Source: Diospyros lotus (lineage: Eukaryota > Streptophyta > Magnoliopsida > Ericales > Ebenaceae). From it: 64,000 nt of DNA. The notes under the pieces are model-generated. The model was not told where the DNA came from. It made no database searches and saw only the letters and a list, made by a program, of their open reading frames with translations. The stretch lies in NCBI RefSeq assembly GCF_014633365.1, contig NC_068344.1, positions 7,703,669 through 7,767,668 on the forward strand, given 5' to 3'. Shown piece after piece: positions 1-11,188 of the stretch. A program made the translations under genes and the position numbers. The number at the start of each line of letters is the position of its first letter. Within the stretch, counting starts at the first letter, position 1.

Positions 1-900
1 CGAATGATGTGCCGATCATGTAACTCTTTCATGCGAACCTTGGCCAATCGTGCATTTTCAAATGCCTCGTTCCGAATTTCCTCAAGCTAATTCAATTGGA
101 GCTTCCTAGATAGGCCTACTTCAGTTAGACTCTTGTTGATCTTTTGAATTGCCCAATATGCTCTATGCTCAATTTCCACCGATAGATGACAAGATTTACC
201 GTATACTAGCCTATAAGAAGACATTCCTAAAATTATTTTGTAAGCTGTCCTATACGCCCAAAAAGCGTCTACTAGTCTTAAGGACCAATCCTAACGATTA
301 GCAGCAACAGTCTTTTCCAATATGCGCTTAATCTCCCTATTGGCTAACTCGGCTTGACCATTGGTTTGGGGATGGTATGGTGTTGCAACCTTGTGCAGTA
401 CACCATATTTCTTCATTAATCCTACCACAACTTTATTACAAAAATGGGAAACCCTATCACTGATAATTGCTTGTGGCATCCCAAATCGACTGAATATGTT
501 TTCTTTCAAAAATTTCACAACAGTCCTATGGTCACTTGTTCTAGCCAGGATTGCTTCTACCCATTTGGACACATAGTCAACAGCAAGTAAGATGTATTCA
601 TGACCAAATGAATTGACAAATGGGCCCATAAAATCCATACCCCAATAGTCAAAAACTTTTAACACTTGGATCAGATGTAAGGGCATCATGTTTCTCCTTG
701 ACAGACTTACTAACCTTTCACATCGATCGCAATTTGAGCAGAACTTGTACACATCCTTGAATAGTGTCGGCCAATAAAATCCACTCTGAAAAATTTTTGT
801 AACTGTTTTCTTGACAGAAAAATGGCCTCCACATGCAAGAGTGTGACAGAAATTAATGACACTTTGTTACTCATGATCGGGTATGCATCTACGGATGATT
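1..900 (-). pseudogene. Athila-like integrase (broken)
   Basis: The longest open piece is 752-291. It begins in the zinc-binding region ([10 protein letters not shown]) and carries the DDE core: D in AVDYVSKW, D in IISDRVSHF and E in [11 protein letters not shown]. The HPQTNGQ motif typical of gypsy integrases is present. The reading continues below 291 through a stop into the C-terminal extension. The upstream zinc-finger part (about 750-900) is in another frame. This is a relic and not a functional enzyme. Confidence 0.85.
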
Positions 901-1569
901 TGGTCAGGACAATACTTGAAGAGGTATGGCTCATCCCAAAAGAAGGTTCTGACTTTTCTAAAGATTTTATGCCTATCTAGCTTACTCCAATGGTCTAGGA
1001 TCAGACCAGTTGCCAGGTAGTTCGCAATGTCGGCATACCAAGGGACAATAGATGATGCATGAATAACATTCACTTCAAACAATTGTTCATCAGGGAAATT
1101 GTCATGAATTAGTTCATCAAATTGTGTGAGATCTTGACTTGGAATCCTTGACAAATGGTCAGCCACCACATTTTTTTACTCATTTCTTATCTCTGATTTC
1201 AATGTTGAACTCTTGCAGGAGTAAGATCCATCGGAGGAGACGGGGTTTTGCATCTTGCTTTGTGAACAAATACTTCAGAGCAACGTGATCAGTAAAAATG
1301 ATCACTAGTGACCCTACGAGGTAAGATCGGAACTTATCCAGGGCAAAGACAACTGCTAGTAACTCTTTCTCGTTAGTGGTGTAATTCTTTTGTGCCTCAT
1401 TAAGAGTTTTTCTAGCATAGTATATCACATGAGGTTTCTTATCCTTTCTCTGCCCTAACACAACTCCTATCGCATAATCACTAGGATCGCACATAAGTTC
1501 AAACGGGAGGGACCAATCAGGGGATTGAATGATAGATGCTGAAATGAGTGCATCTTTCAATTTATCAAA
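867..1569 (-). pseudogene. Athila-like RNase H and RH-INT linker (broken)
   Basis: The piece 1560-1180 has the RNase H start ([15 protein letters not shown]), [19 protein letters not shown] and the [11 protein letters not shown] segment, all typical of gypsy RNase H. The piece 1169-867 continues with DHLSRI, found just after RNase H in this clade, and the linker to integrase. A stop at 1180 and another at 867 interrupt the frame. Confidence 0.85.
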
Positions 1570-2467
1570 AGCATTTTAACAGGCATGACTCCATTCAAAC
1601 GGAACATCCTGAGACAACAAATGCCACAAGGGCCTTGTTATGGTGCTAAAGGAAGCAATGAATCTCCTATAAAACCTTGCATGTTCTAAAAAACTTCTGA
1701 TGTTTTTCACATTCCTAAGGGTGGGGAGTTTTTGAATTGTTTCAATTTTTGACCTGTATACCTCCATCCCCCTAGATGAAACGATGTGCCCCAAGACTAT
1801 GCCCTGTTTCACCATGAAGTGACATTTTTCCCAATTGAGTATCAGATTTGTTTCCTCACATCTTGCTAAAACCTTTTTCAGATTCTCCAAACATGCCTCA
1901 AAGTTACTTCCATAAACAGAAAAGTCATCCATGAATACTTCAACAATCTGCTCAACCATTTCATTAAAGATGCTCATCATACACCTTTGAAAGGTGGCTA
2001 TAGCATTGCATAACCCAAATGGCATGCGCTTGTATGCAAATGTCCCAAATGGATATGTGAAAGTAGTCTTCTCTTGATCTTCTAGTGCAATTTCTATCTG
2101 ATTGTACCCTGAGTACCCATCTAAGAAACAATAGTAGGCTTGGCCTGCTATTCTCTCCAGAACTTGATCTAAGAAAAGTAAAGGAAAATGATCTTTCCTT
2201 GTCAATGCACATACGCCATCCTATCTGGATGCACGTGGGAATTAGTTCATTGTTCTCATTTTTTACAACAGTGACTCTAGACTTTTTTGGTACTACCTGT
2301 GTTTGACTTACCCACTTAGAATCAGAGATTAGGTAAATTATTCCATCATCCAATTGCTTAAGCATTTCTTTTCTAACAACTTCTTTCATGTTGGGATTTA
2401 ATCTCCTTTGCATTTGCCTAACTGGTTTTGCTCTTTCTTCCAAGAATATCTTATGAGTACAGATCAA
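1570..2467 (-). pseudogene. Athila-like reverse transcriptase (broken)
   Basis: Two overlapping reading frames (2467-1964 and 2205-1576) together cover the RT fingers and palm. Visible motifs are DGYSGYNQI, the conserved FTYPFGTFAYKRMPFGLCNA block and FMDDFSVYG, the catalytic YxDD equivalent as found in the Athila clade. The thumb segment includes KCHFMVKQGIVLGHIVS. The frame switch near 2200 and the missing part of the fingers show inactivation. Confidence 0.88.
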
Positions 2468-2497
2468 AGGGCTAATACCTTGTAAATCTGAAATGGT

Positions 2498-3466
2498 TCA
2501 TTCTAATGACTTCCTGTGTGCTTTTAAAACTTCTATCAGTTGTTGCTCTTGCTGAGGTGTCAAATTTGAAGAGATCACCACTGGGAATGCTTCCCCTTCT
2601 CCTAGAAAGACATACTTCAAATCACTGGGCAATGGCTTTCTCTCAGGCATGGACTGATGGCTATCAGAAGCCGTGAGCTTACTGTCCAAGTTCCTAAATG
2701 GCTCTAAACCAGGCATCCATGCAGGCTTCTCACTTTCTTTGCCTATGACTTCCACTTCTCTTATTTCCTCAAGATCTTGATTTCCTTCTTTGGTTCTTCT
2801 CATGAACTCTTCAAAATAATCATTGGTTAGTGTTTGGATCAAGTCTACCTCCTCCACTTCACTCTCAGTGTCCTGATGTTTGGCTACCCTGAAGATATTC
2901 ATTTCTACAGTCGTGTTCCCACGAGATAACTTTAACACACCATTCCTACAGTTGATGATGGCATTTGATGTGGCAAGGGATGGTCGACCTAAGATGACTG
3001 GCACAGGAGGTTGAGGCCCCTGATGTGGCTGGGTGTCCAAAACAATGAAGTCCATTGGAAAGTAGAACTTATCGATTTGTACTAGAACATCCTCCACAAT
3101 TCCTCGTGGAACTTTGACTGATCGATCAGTCAGCTGAAGGGTCACTCTAGTGGGTTTAAGCTCACCTAATCCCAACTGTTGATACACACTGTATGGCAAC
3201 AAATTGACACTAGCTCCTAAATCCAAGAGTGCCCGATCAACCTTTTGACTTCCTATGATGCATGTAATGGATGGATAGCCTGGGTCTTTGTATTTGGGAG
3301 CAGTTTGTAATTGGAGAATGGCACTGACTTGTTCTGTCAGGAATGCCTTTTCATGCACATTTGTTTTTCTTTTGACAGTGCACAGATCTTTAAAAAATTT
3401 TGCATATAAAGGTGTTTGTTTGATTGCATCCAACAGCGGGATGTTGATTCTCACTTGCTTAAACAC
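2498..3466 (-). pseudogene. Athila-like gag-pol aspartic protease region
   Basis: This is a 322-codon open stretch. It contains the aspartic protease active site DLGASVNLLP, PVPVILGRPSLATSNAII (the ILGRPFL-type flap and C-terminal motif) and an acidic linker leading toward RT. The D-L-G-A form of the active site is normal in this clade and is not a mutation. A stop at 2498 separates it from the RT region. Confidence 0.85.
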
Positions 3467-3960
3467 TTCATATATATCTGCATTTTGTTACTCTTTTTTC
3501 AAATGATTCAACATTTGTGGAAAAGGTGGTTTGGGCCTGTATTGAATTTGTTTCCCATCTTCTTTTTATTTTTCATTTTTCTCCACGGTGGATTCATGAT
3601 CTTTTGGTTCTTCCTCTTTAGCAGTAGGTTGGTTTATCCTAGGATCAGTTGGTTTTTCAATTATTCTTCCACTTCTTAGGGCAGTCACTGCTTGCATTTG
3701 TTCATGAGTGTTAGTTTCATTATTTGAAGCTTCTATCTAGTTGGTTTGCCTAATTGGGTTGGGATTAGTTTGGGATGAAAATCTTCCAGGTTCTCTCACA
3801 CTCAATGTTTGTGTTATCTTGGTCAACTGGCTCCTAATGTCTTCTATGGCTCTGTTTGTTTACTCCTGAGTTTTGCCAACTTGATTATTGATTCCTATTT
3901 GGCTTTGGATGAATTGATGCAGAGTGTCCTTTAAAGGCCTCCTATAAGGTGGCTGGTAGG
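3467..3960 (-). pseudogene. Gag C-terminal remnant of the Athila-like element
   Basis: Minus-strand translation, with stops, gives the typical Athila gag C-terminal features: a Q/N-rich segment (FIQSQIGINNQVGKTQE), then EQMQAVTALRSGR just before the protease. The N-terminal nucleocapsid part is absent. Homology stops abruptly near 3960. Confidence 0.7.
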
Positions 3961-5270
3961 TGCCAACCCGTTAATTCTCAAATTTTAGCAGAAAAGATTA
4001 GCAACATTAATTTAATTTCAGATATGAGGGTTTGTTATTAAATGCAATTAGAGATGATAATAGTTTTAGTTTAAGCAATCTCCATACATGATATGCGGGA
4101 TTCAAATTTAAGCAACTACCATAAATTCAATTGCAATTAATACACAAAACAACTAAATTAATCATCCGAGTTTGGGTATGATAGCGTTTCCAGTTTTAAT
4201 AACTCTCATGCGTGACATGAAAGCTCTAAGTTAGGCTTACGCTCCAATCCAAACCTAGTGATTTCTCAAATAATCAAAACACATTTGTACTGAAGTTTAA
4301 ATTAATGTTACTAATTTAAAGCGTAACTTTCTTTGGGAATCATTGGCATTGGACACTGTCATTGCCTTAACCCAAGATTAGATTTAGCTATTCATCTCCA
4401 TTTAGAAGCTAATTGACAGAAATTTAAATGACATAATTTAAATAACAGAATTTAAATGACAAGAATTAAAATAACAGAAACTAACTAGCCATTTAGGCGG
4501 TGGATAATTAAAAGACAAGAATTAAAATTGCAGAAATTTAAAAGCATAAACTAACCGGCCATTTAGGCGGTGAATAATAAAGTAATAATAAATGACATAA
4601 GAATTTAAAAGAAGAAAGAAAGAAAGAAAAGTAAGATTACAAGAGAAAACAATAAAGAAAAGAAGTAAGAACAAAAGCAATTTTCAAAGAGATAATTCTA
4701 AGAAAACAACTAAACTTTGATTCAAGAATAATAATCACACTTACAAATGCAATCAAGTGAGCTATTTATAGGCCACAAGATGCAATACAAACCACACAAT
4801 TTCAATTATTCAACTAGACATAATTATATCTAATGGGCACTCACACACTTAAAGTTAAATGGATTTTAGCTATAATACACACTTAATATTAAATGGATTT
4901 TAGCTAAAATACATACCTAATAAAACACTCATAAAGTTAAATATATTTTAGCTATAATACACACCTAATAGTTAAATGAATTTTAGCTAAAAAACACACC
5001 AAATAAAGCACTCACATTAAAAAAAAATAAAAATAGATTTCTATAATTGGGTTTTTGATCTTCATTAGGATTAAAAATAATGTTTGGGCCTTCTCCAAGT
5101 GATATATTCCATGGGTTGCTCAAGTTGGGCCTTAATTCTTCATGGGTTTTAATTCTTCATGGACTTTAATTCTTCATGGGTTTTAATTCTTCATGAACTT
5201 TAATTCTTCATGGACTTTAATCCAATTTGAGTCTCCAAGCCCACCTTCTTCATGCCTACAAAAAAAAAAT
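3961..5270. repeat. LTR-like AT-rich sequence next to the Athila relic
   Basis: This stretch has no coding capacity. It has internal short duplications: the phrase GCCATTTAGGCGGTG occurs near 4489 and 4558, and ATTTTAGCTA(A/T)AA with CACACCTAATA recurs between 4860 and 5000. A run of TTAATTCTTCATGG repeats lies at 5120-5215. Its position beside gag suggests the element's own 5' LTR/leader or another LTR fragment. No TG/CA ends or target duplication could be fixed. Confidence 0.5.
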
Positions 5271-5279
5271 AATAATTTA

Positions 5280-5410
5280 GTGTTATTAATAAATTATATA
5301 TTATATATATATGTATTACACATGGCATATATATATTAGATTATATTATATATATATATTACATGCACGCATATAATGATGTATATGTATTATATATGTT
5401 TATATATATA

Positions 5411-5450
<40 letters not shown>

Positions 5451-5452
5451 GT
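5280..5452. repeat. (TA)n and (ATT)n microsatellites
   Basis: TATATA runs lie at about 5295-5410, followed by an (ATT) array of about 12-13 units at 5415-5450. The stretch to 5590 is AT-rich and has nothing else recognisable. Confidence 0.9.
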
Positions 5453-5589
5453 TTTAAATTTTATTTTAGAACTTCATTTCATTCATTTTTCAATTTAAAC
5501 TTGCATATAACCATAAAATATATATTAATATCTAATTTAAACCATTTTTAAGATCAAAAGAAAGGTGTAATTATAACATAATTTTTACA

Positions 5590-7423
5590 AAATTAACCAT
5601 TAATCAATGATGAATCATCTAAGTGAGAGTTCAAAAACACATTTTTCTTGAATGAATGCAAGACATGAAATAAATCAACACACCCGGTAAGCCCTAGTCC
5701 AAGAGAATTTCAAGCGCTTAACCCTACCACGAGAGAAGAGCAATCTCTCTAAAAGCTATGCCACCATACTGACTCGACGATACGACACGATTCTAGCTTA
5801 CGAGGGCAAACCAACGCATCTCTCCAGATTACGTTCCCACTCTAAGCATTCGGAAACCACCATACAATCCCAACTCCAAAATTTCACATGGACAACCTAA
5901 TCATCCTAGTGCAACTTCCCTGGTCAAACGGCTTGGCACGAAAACCAAGGCGGCTATCCTAGCATACTCACCAGCACAAGATACCTCTATTATTCCGTCA
6001 CGCCATTGGAGAATTATGGCTACACTATCTAAACAACATCATTGGCTGACATCCCACATGAACAACACAATATGGACCACATAATCATCATAGTGAAATT
6101 TCCCTGACCAAACGGCCTGACACGAAAACCAAGGCAGCTATCTTGACATGCACACCAGCATCAGATACCCCTATTATTCCGTCACGCCCTTGGAAAATTG
6201 TGGCTACACTATCCAAACAACATCTTAGGCTGACATTCCATATGAACACACAAAATGCAAGATAATGCCACATGTCACAATTCAAAGCATCATATAAACA
6301 ACATTTTATAAAATGCAATGCACAAGTTCAAAACATTTAGGGACGAACCTCCCTCATAAAATCAACTGTCACCGGTTATCATTTGCATGCAACAAAACCA
6401 TTTGCATGAGCAAGTCAAGTATGATAGAGAACAACACAACACCGGAAAGACCAAAACAACACCGGAAAGACCACTAGAATGGTAGTTGCAGGTCCGACGA
6501 GGTGGACCGCCTCTAATTTTCAGTTGAGCTTCAAACGGCCTTCAAACGTTGATCAAAATACTCCAAATGCTCCAAAAATATTCTTCTTGATGCATGGATC
6601 AATAGCCCCTTAACAAATCCCTCAAAAATATGCAAAATCGCGACCAATTTGTGCCTTCATTTTCGGTCGAAACCCTTACCCTTTATAGCCAAAATCCAAC
6701 CAATCAGCAGCCATGGATTGGCCTACAAGAAACCCCAGGCCGTATACGACCTCCCCCAGCTCCTCCCCAGTCATCCCATTGCCGAGGTCGGCCTCCATGT
6801 GCGTGGATTTGCGGCGGCCGATTTGCCTTCATTGTGTTCACATTGCAATTTTTGCTAAATTGTATTTTCACCCCCTAAATTCTTCCAATGTCATTTCTAC
6901 CCTTTGCATATCACCCCTGATCTTTCCAATACAACCATTAAGGCCCATAAGTCTTGTACTATTCATTTGATCCTTGAAACTCTCAAAAAATTATAGTTTT
7001 GACCTCCCTCGGGTAAATTTAGAAGATTGTACTTAGGCCCAGTTGATCGTTTTGACCTTAAATCCGTTCGTTTTAACTCGAAATCGCTTAAAGGTTGTTC
7101 TACACATAAAATATTGGTCCTTAACAAGCTTCGTTGACTTTTCAGATGATCTTTATGTCAATTCGGTTTTCTCAGTCCGGTCGACAGCTGTACCGAAAAC
7201 TGTTCCCGATCCCACTTCTTTTGATTCCTAAAATCATAACTTGTATTACTCGTCCTTATTATACCATTTTCCTTAATCATCTAGGGTTCGGGGTACTCCC
7301 TCCGACTGATTCAGTCGACTAAAGCTGCATCAGTGTACCCTATAGTCTCATTTTTTTCGCAAATTCCATTTATGCCCTTCATTAAATACCGTTTATATCC
7401 TCAAATCATTCCCGGGTATTACA
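5590..7423. mobile_element. 5'-truncated large LTR, related to the solo LTR at 11189-13911
   Basis: From about 5600 the sequence parallels the 11600-13910 region. Both carry the stretch on GAATCATCTAAGTGA(G/A), the phrase CATGCAACAAAACCATTT(G/A)CATGA (6388 and 12422), and an end of the form CCCGGGTATTACA (7411-7423) or CCCTGGTATTATA (13899-13911). The equivalent of the first 400 bp of the longer copy is missing. No coding region is present. The orientation of the parent element is unknown. Confidence 0.65.
5888..6255. repeat. 184-bp tandem duplication inside the LTR
   Basis: The block beginning ATGGACAACCTAATCATC at 5888 recurs at 6072 (ATGGACCACATAATCATC) with period 184. Both copies share CACGAAAACCAAGGC(G/A)GCTATC and CTATTATTCCGTCACGCC. 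They are diverged by eye, so the duplication is old. Confidence 0.8.
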
Positions 7424-7499
7424 ACTTGATTTCAGAAATATAAAATTTTAATACCTAAGCCCCTTACTCGTTCAGGAAACACACATCTCTCTAGGTGAC

Positions 7500-8671
7500 C
7501 TTAGCCTTATAATGATTAGTCTCCTTACCATTCCACGAGAAGTTATGTCCTAGTTGTTCAAGTTGTTTAACTACATGCTTTGACAGAATAAACACAGAAG
7601 CCTGGTATAAATATATGGTGGTAAGATTCGACTAAGCAAGTTGGAATGCATCACTAAATGATAACAATTGATTGCACCATGAGCACATTCTATTCCTTAC
7701 CTTATCCACAATGGGCCTACAATCCCCAAATAGTAACTTAGTGGACATAAGAGTAACCCCCAAGTATCTCATAGGTAATGATCCCCTATTAAATCTTGAA
7801 GCAAGATATAACTCCTTCCTCAAGGGCTCATGCTTACACGAAAGAAAGTAGTCACTCTTCAAGGGATTAGCACAAAGACCTGACAAATAAGATAACTTCT
7901 CCAAGTAGGACTTTGAAATACCAATAGAGGAAAGGTCCCCACGAGAAAACAACAAGAAGTCATTAGCAAACATGAACATCACCATACACATCTACTTACA
8001 TTTTTAATGAAACTAGAATTCGCCAGACTACGTATACTGATGCACAATGCCCTATAAGGCCTGCATTACTAGGACAAATAAGTAGGATGACAAAGGGTCC
8101 CCTTGCCTCAAGCTTTGACCTCCAGGGAAGAAGCCATGCAATTGTCTATTAACCTTAATCGAATAATGGAGGGTCGTAATACACTTCTTTACCCAACCAC
8201 AAAATAGAGGAGGGAAGTTCATCTAACAAAAGACCATAAGAAGAAAATCCCATTCCACATAATCATATGATTTTGCTAGATCCATCTTCATGGCATAGCG
8301 AGGAAGGTTCTTATAAAGGTGGTAATGATAGACCAATTCCTAAGCCAAGAACACATTATCCCTAATTGTTCTGCCCGGCACAAAGTAGTGTGGAACTGAT
8401 CTACCAATCCTGAAAGAGCCCTTTTAAGCCTATTAGCCAATATCTTTGTAATGACCATATAAATGACATTACAACAAGATATCAATCTAAATTGGCTAGC
8501 TGACTCAAGATGGGGACCTTTCAGGATAAGGTTAATGATAGTAGTATTAAACTCCCTTAGAAGATGACATGTGGAGAAGAAATTTTGAATAGCCTGAACC
8601 ATAATAGGACCCACGACATCCTAAGCCTTTTTGAAAAATTTTATAGTAGAATTGTCTAGCCATACACTTTA
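7500..8671 (-). pseudogene. LINE (non-LTR) reverse transcriptase, 3' part of a split copy
   Basis: Minus-strand translation from 8671 downward gives the conserved run of plant L1-type RT in order: GPIMVQAIQNFFSTCHLL, then ILANRLKRAL, then LRQGDPLSSYLFV (about 8080-8120), then FANDFLLFS (the F/YADD catalytic box, with N for the first D) at 7991-7950. Many stops interrupt it. The remaining RT N-terminal side lies beyond the inserted LTR element, at 10398-10700. This is an ancient, dead LINE. Confidence 0.85.
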
Positions 8672-9023
8672 TGGTACAGTCGTGGAGACTGTACTCTTTC
8701 CTCTACCTATTTTAAGTTAAGGAGAGAAAAAAAAAAAACATAGATTTTTAGCTCATTAAAGGAAGCATAAACCTTCAATGTTCAAACTAACCTGTTGTTG
8801 CAAAATAATTCTGATATTTATTTTCATTGCAACATGGAATATACAATAGTTAGCTTACAACTACCTCCCTATTAAATAACATAGCAGAATCCACAACTTA
8901 ATAACTCATAACACAGTTCAACCACAACTAACTATTCCTAAATACATGGCTGACTTATTCAATTGAGACTAATTCAAAAAAGGAAACAAATAAATTAATT
9001 ATTTTTTTGGGGGGACTATATCA
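8672..9023 (-). repeat. 3' LTR of the gag-only element
   Basis: This is a 352-bp repeat matching 10039-10392 with small substitutions and indels. It ends TG...CA on the minus strand. It contains a poly-A/poly-T tract near 8728 shared with the partner LTR. Confidence 0.88.
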
Positions 9024-9148
9024 ACTCCTTCCCCCTTGAAAACACCCTTGTCTGCAAGGGTTTAATTCAACTATGGCGGCCATAGAACTTCAGGACTTCC
9101 ACCAGAGATGTCCATTTTCTTGTTTGCCTCAATATCATTCAAGCAAGC

Positions 9149-10010
9149 TTAAATCATGAATAACCTTTTGCAATGATGTCCAGGACCAAATTTTTCATTG
9201 CACTTGAAGCATAATCCTTTCTTATTTATGTCCTCTATTTCTTCTATAGTTAATTTCTTGATTAACGATGTTGCCAAACCATTTTGAACTTCATCACTTG
9301 TGGACAGAACTTTGGATGATGTGAGATCATGGGCTTCGTATAACCAGGCCAACCCAATAGCTGAAGATAAGGTAGTTGGTTTATTATCCTGAACATCTGT
9401 GTGAATGGACTTTTTGAGGCCTCCCACGAAGCAGCTAATTTTTCAGATTTGCTTCATTAGTCCTACCTTAGCCAATAATTTCTCAAATTTATCCTGAAGT
9501 CTTATACTGAACTAGTATATTGTAATTGAGTTAATTCAGCAAAGAAATCCATATAATGATTTGGCCTATACCTTGAGTTTAGTGCATCTGCAAACTCTTC
9601 CCATGTGACTGTGCCCAATTCTTACTGTAACAATTTATACCACAAATGAGCATCTTCATCTAGATGGAATGATTCCAAAGCAACTCAATTAGGTATAGCA
9701 ATCTCATGTAGTTGAAAGAACTGTTTTGCCTTGAACAACCAAACGATAGGATCACTATTCCCATCATAGCAAGGGAAATCAATCTTTACGATTTTTGGAA
9801 CAAATGAACTAGTACTCCTTCCCTTTTCGGCATTCCGTCGAGCATGTGGCTTGCTATTTGATGCGCTAGGATGGTCGGCAACATCTTGGGTATGGTTGGC
9901 AATTTCTTCAACTCAATTGCTAAGCTTTTCGAGTGTCTCCGTCAGCTTCGGTAAAAGCTCTCCATGCCTAACAACTGTTTCCATGGTCTTCTCCAAGTTT
10001 TCCACTCGCT
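9149..10010 (-). pseudogene. Degraded gypsy-type gag with zinc knuckle
   Basis: The C-terminal open piece (9427-9149) ends with CFKCNEKFGPGHHCKR, the variant zinc knuckle found in plant chromovirus-type gag proteins. Upstream, minus-strand reading to about 10010 shows further gag-like text with several stops. No protease, RT or integrase follows before the polypurine tract. Confidence 0.7.
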
Positions 10011-10023
10011 ACTCCATAACCAG

Positions 10024-10035
10024 GCTCTGATACCA
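10024..10035 (-). other. Primer binding site, initiator tRNA-Met type
   Basis: The minus strand reads TGGTATCAGAGC, the classic plant retrotransposon primer site complementary to the 3' end of initiator tRNA-Met. It lies 3 bp from the LTR end. Confidence 0.85.
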
Positions 10036-10038
10036 CTT

Positions 10039-10392
10039 TGGTATAGCCGTGGAGACAGTACTTTTTTCTCTACTTATTTTGAGTCAAGGAGAGAAAAAAA
10101 AAAAACATAGATTTTTAGCTTATTAAAGGGAGCAGAAACCTTCAATGTTCAAACTGAACTGTTGTTGTAAAATAATTCTGATGTTTATTTTCATTGCAAT
10201 AGGGAATATATAACAGCTAGCTTACAACTATCTCTCTACTAAATAGCAAAGCAGAATCCACAACTTAACAACCCATAACACAATTCAACCACAACTAACT
10301 ATTCATAAATACATGACTGACTTATTCAACTGAGACTAATTCAAAAAGAGAAACAAATAAGATAATTAAAATATTTTTTTTGGACTATATCA
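10039..10392 (-). repeat. 5' LTR of the gag-only element
   Basis: This is a 354-bp copy of 8672-9023. It lies directly beside the primer binding site, which sets the element's orientation as minus. The target duplication CTTTA follows it. Confidence 0.88.
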
Positions 10393-10397
10393 CTTTA

Positions 10398-11100
10398 TCA
10401 TCCCCCACACCAAATAAGGATTGCCTAACTTTCTTGAGGGTCACAACCATAGTAAGCCCAATCCACTAGTCTTATGTCAGGTGCCTATCCACAAAGGGAT
10501 CAACATCTTCAAGTTGTAAACTAGTTAAACCAGAACTACTCCCTAGGAGATGTTGATAATAAGATAGTATAATATCCACAACATGCTCCCTAGACTCCAT
10601 AGTTGAGCCATCAAACCTCTGGAAGGTAAGGATATGATGGTTATTACAACAAGCCATCTTAGTTTTGGAAAAAGAACCAAGAACACCGTCCTAGTGCTTG
10701 AGCTTTCTTTTAATGTCTATTTACTTGGGTGAAGAAGGCATACCTAATGAAGAAGATCAAAGGTGAAAAAACTAGGCTTTAGGAAAGACTAGATTGACTT
10801 TGAAGTTGAGAATAGGGGAAAAGATTAAAAAACACAAGGCAAAGTATAGGGAAGCATGGACCAAGGCCCTTTTTGTAAGCCACAAGTGGATGCTAATTGA
10901 TGTCTGCCTTTGCCCAAAGGTGACGTGGTGACATCCCATTCGGTCATCTTTGGGTGCGAAAGAATATGAGTAGTGCTACCACTTGCCAGTTGGAAATGCC
11001 TAGCTAATGGTCGAGCTAGGCATTAAATATTGTGTATAGTAATTAGGAGTTGAAAAGGCATTTCCTCAATTACTCCCTCGTCTGACCTTTGGGACTCAAC
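10398..11100 (-). pseudogene. LINE, 5' side of the same split copy
   Basis: Minus-strand reading 10657-10472 gives a segment with ILSYYQHLLGSS, typical of the endonuclease-to-RT linker in plant LINEs. It joins the RT text left of 8672 once the inserted LTR element and one CTTTA copy are removed. Homology becomes unclear above about 10750. Confidence 0.65.
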
Positions 11101-11188
11101 CTAGGAAATAAGGGGGGCAAGTGATAATGGGGCATCTTGATTTTAAGGAAAATTACAAACCTTCATAGGGAATTCCCCAAGGACGACA

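Larger units (their letters stand above)
1..3960 (-). mobile_element. Athila-type Ty3/gypsy retrotransposon, decayed internal region (runs off the left edge)
   Basis: Reading the minus strand from 3960 down, the order is gag C-terminus, protease, reverse transcriptase, RNase H, integrase, which is the Ty3/gypsy order. Athila-like signatures are the DLGAS protease site, the FMDDFSVYG RT motif and an integrase with RRNMMPLH and [10 protein letters not shown]. The integrase C-terminal extension still reads down to base 1 (IRNEAFENARLAKVRMKELHD in translation), so the 3' LTR lies outside the window. Several stop codons and frame changes separate the domains (near 867, 1180, 1576, 2498), so the copy is dead. 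Only about 500 bp separates the protease from LTR-like sequence at 3960, so most of gag is deleted. Domain identity is recognised from family motifs; the clade call is an inference from those motifs. Confidence 0.9.
8672..10392 (-). mobile_element. Gag-only non-autonomous LTR retrotransposon (TSD CTTTA)
   Basis: Two direct repeats (8672-9023 and 10039-10392) each start TGGTA(C/T)AG and end GGACTATATCA. They flank a 1.0-kb interior. The 5-bp target duplication CTTTA is present at 8667-8671 and 10393-10397. On the minus strand the 5' LTR is followed by a tRNA-iMet-type primer site (complement of GCTCTGATACCA, 10024-10035). The 3' LTR is preceded by a polypurine tract (complement of ACTCCTTCCCCCTTG, 9024-9038). 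The interior encodes only a degraded gag ending in a zinc knuckle; pol is absent. It sits inside the LINE relic. Confidence 0.9.
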
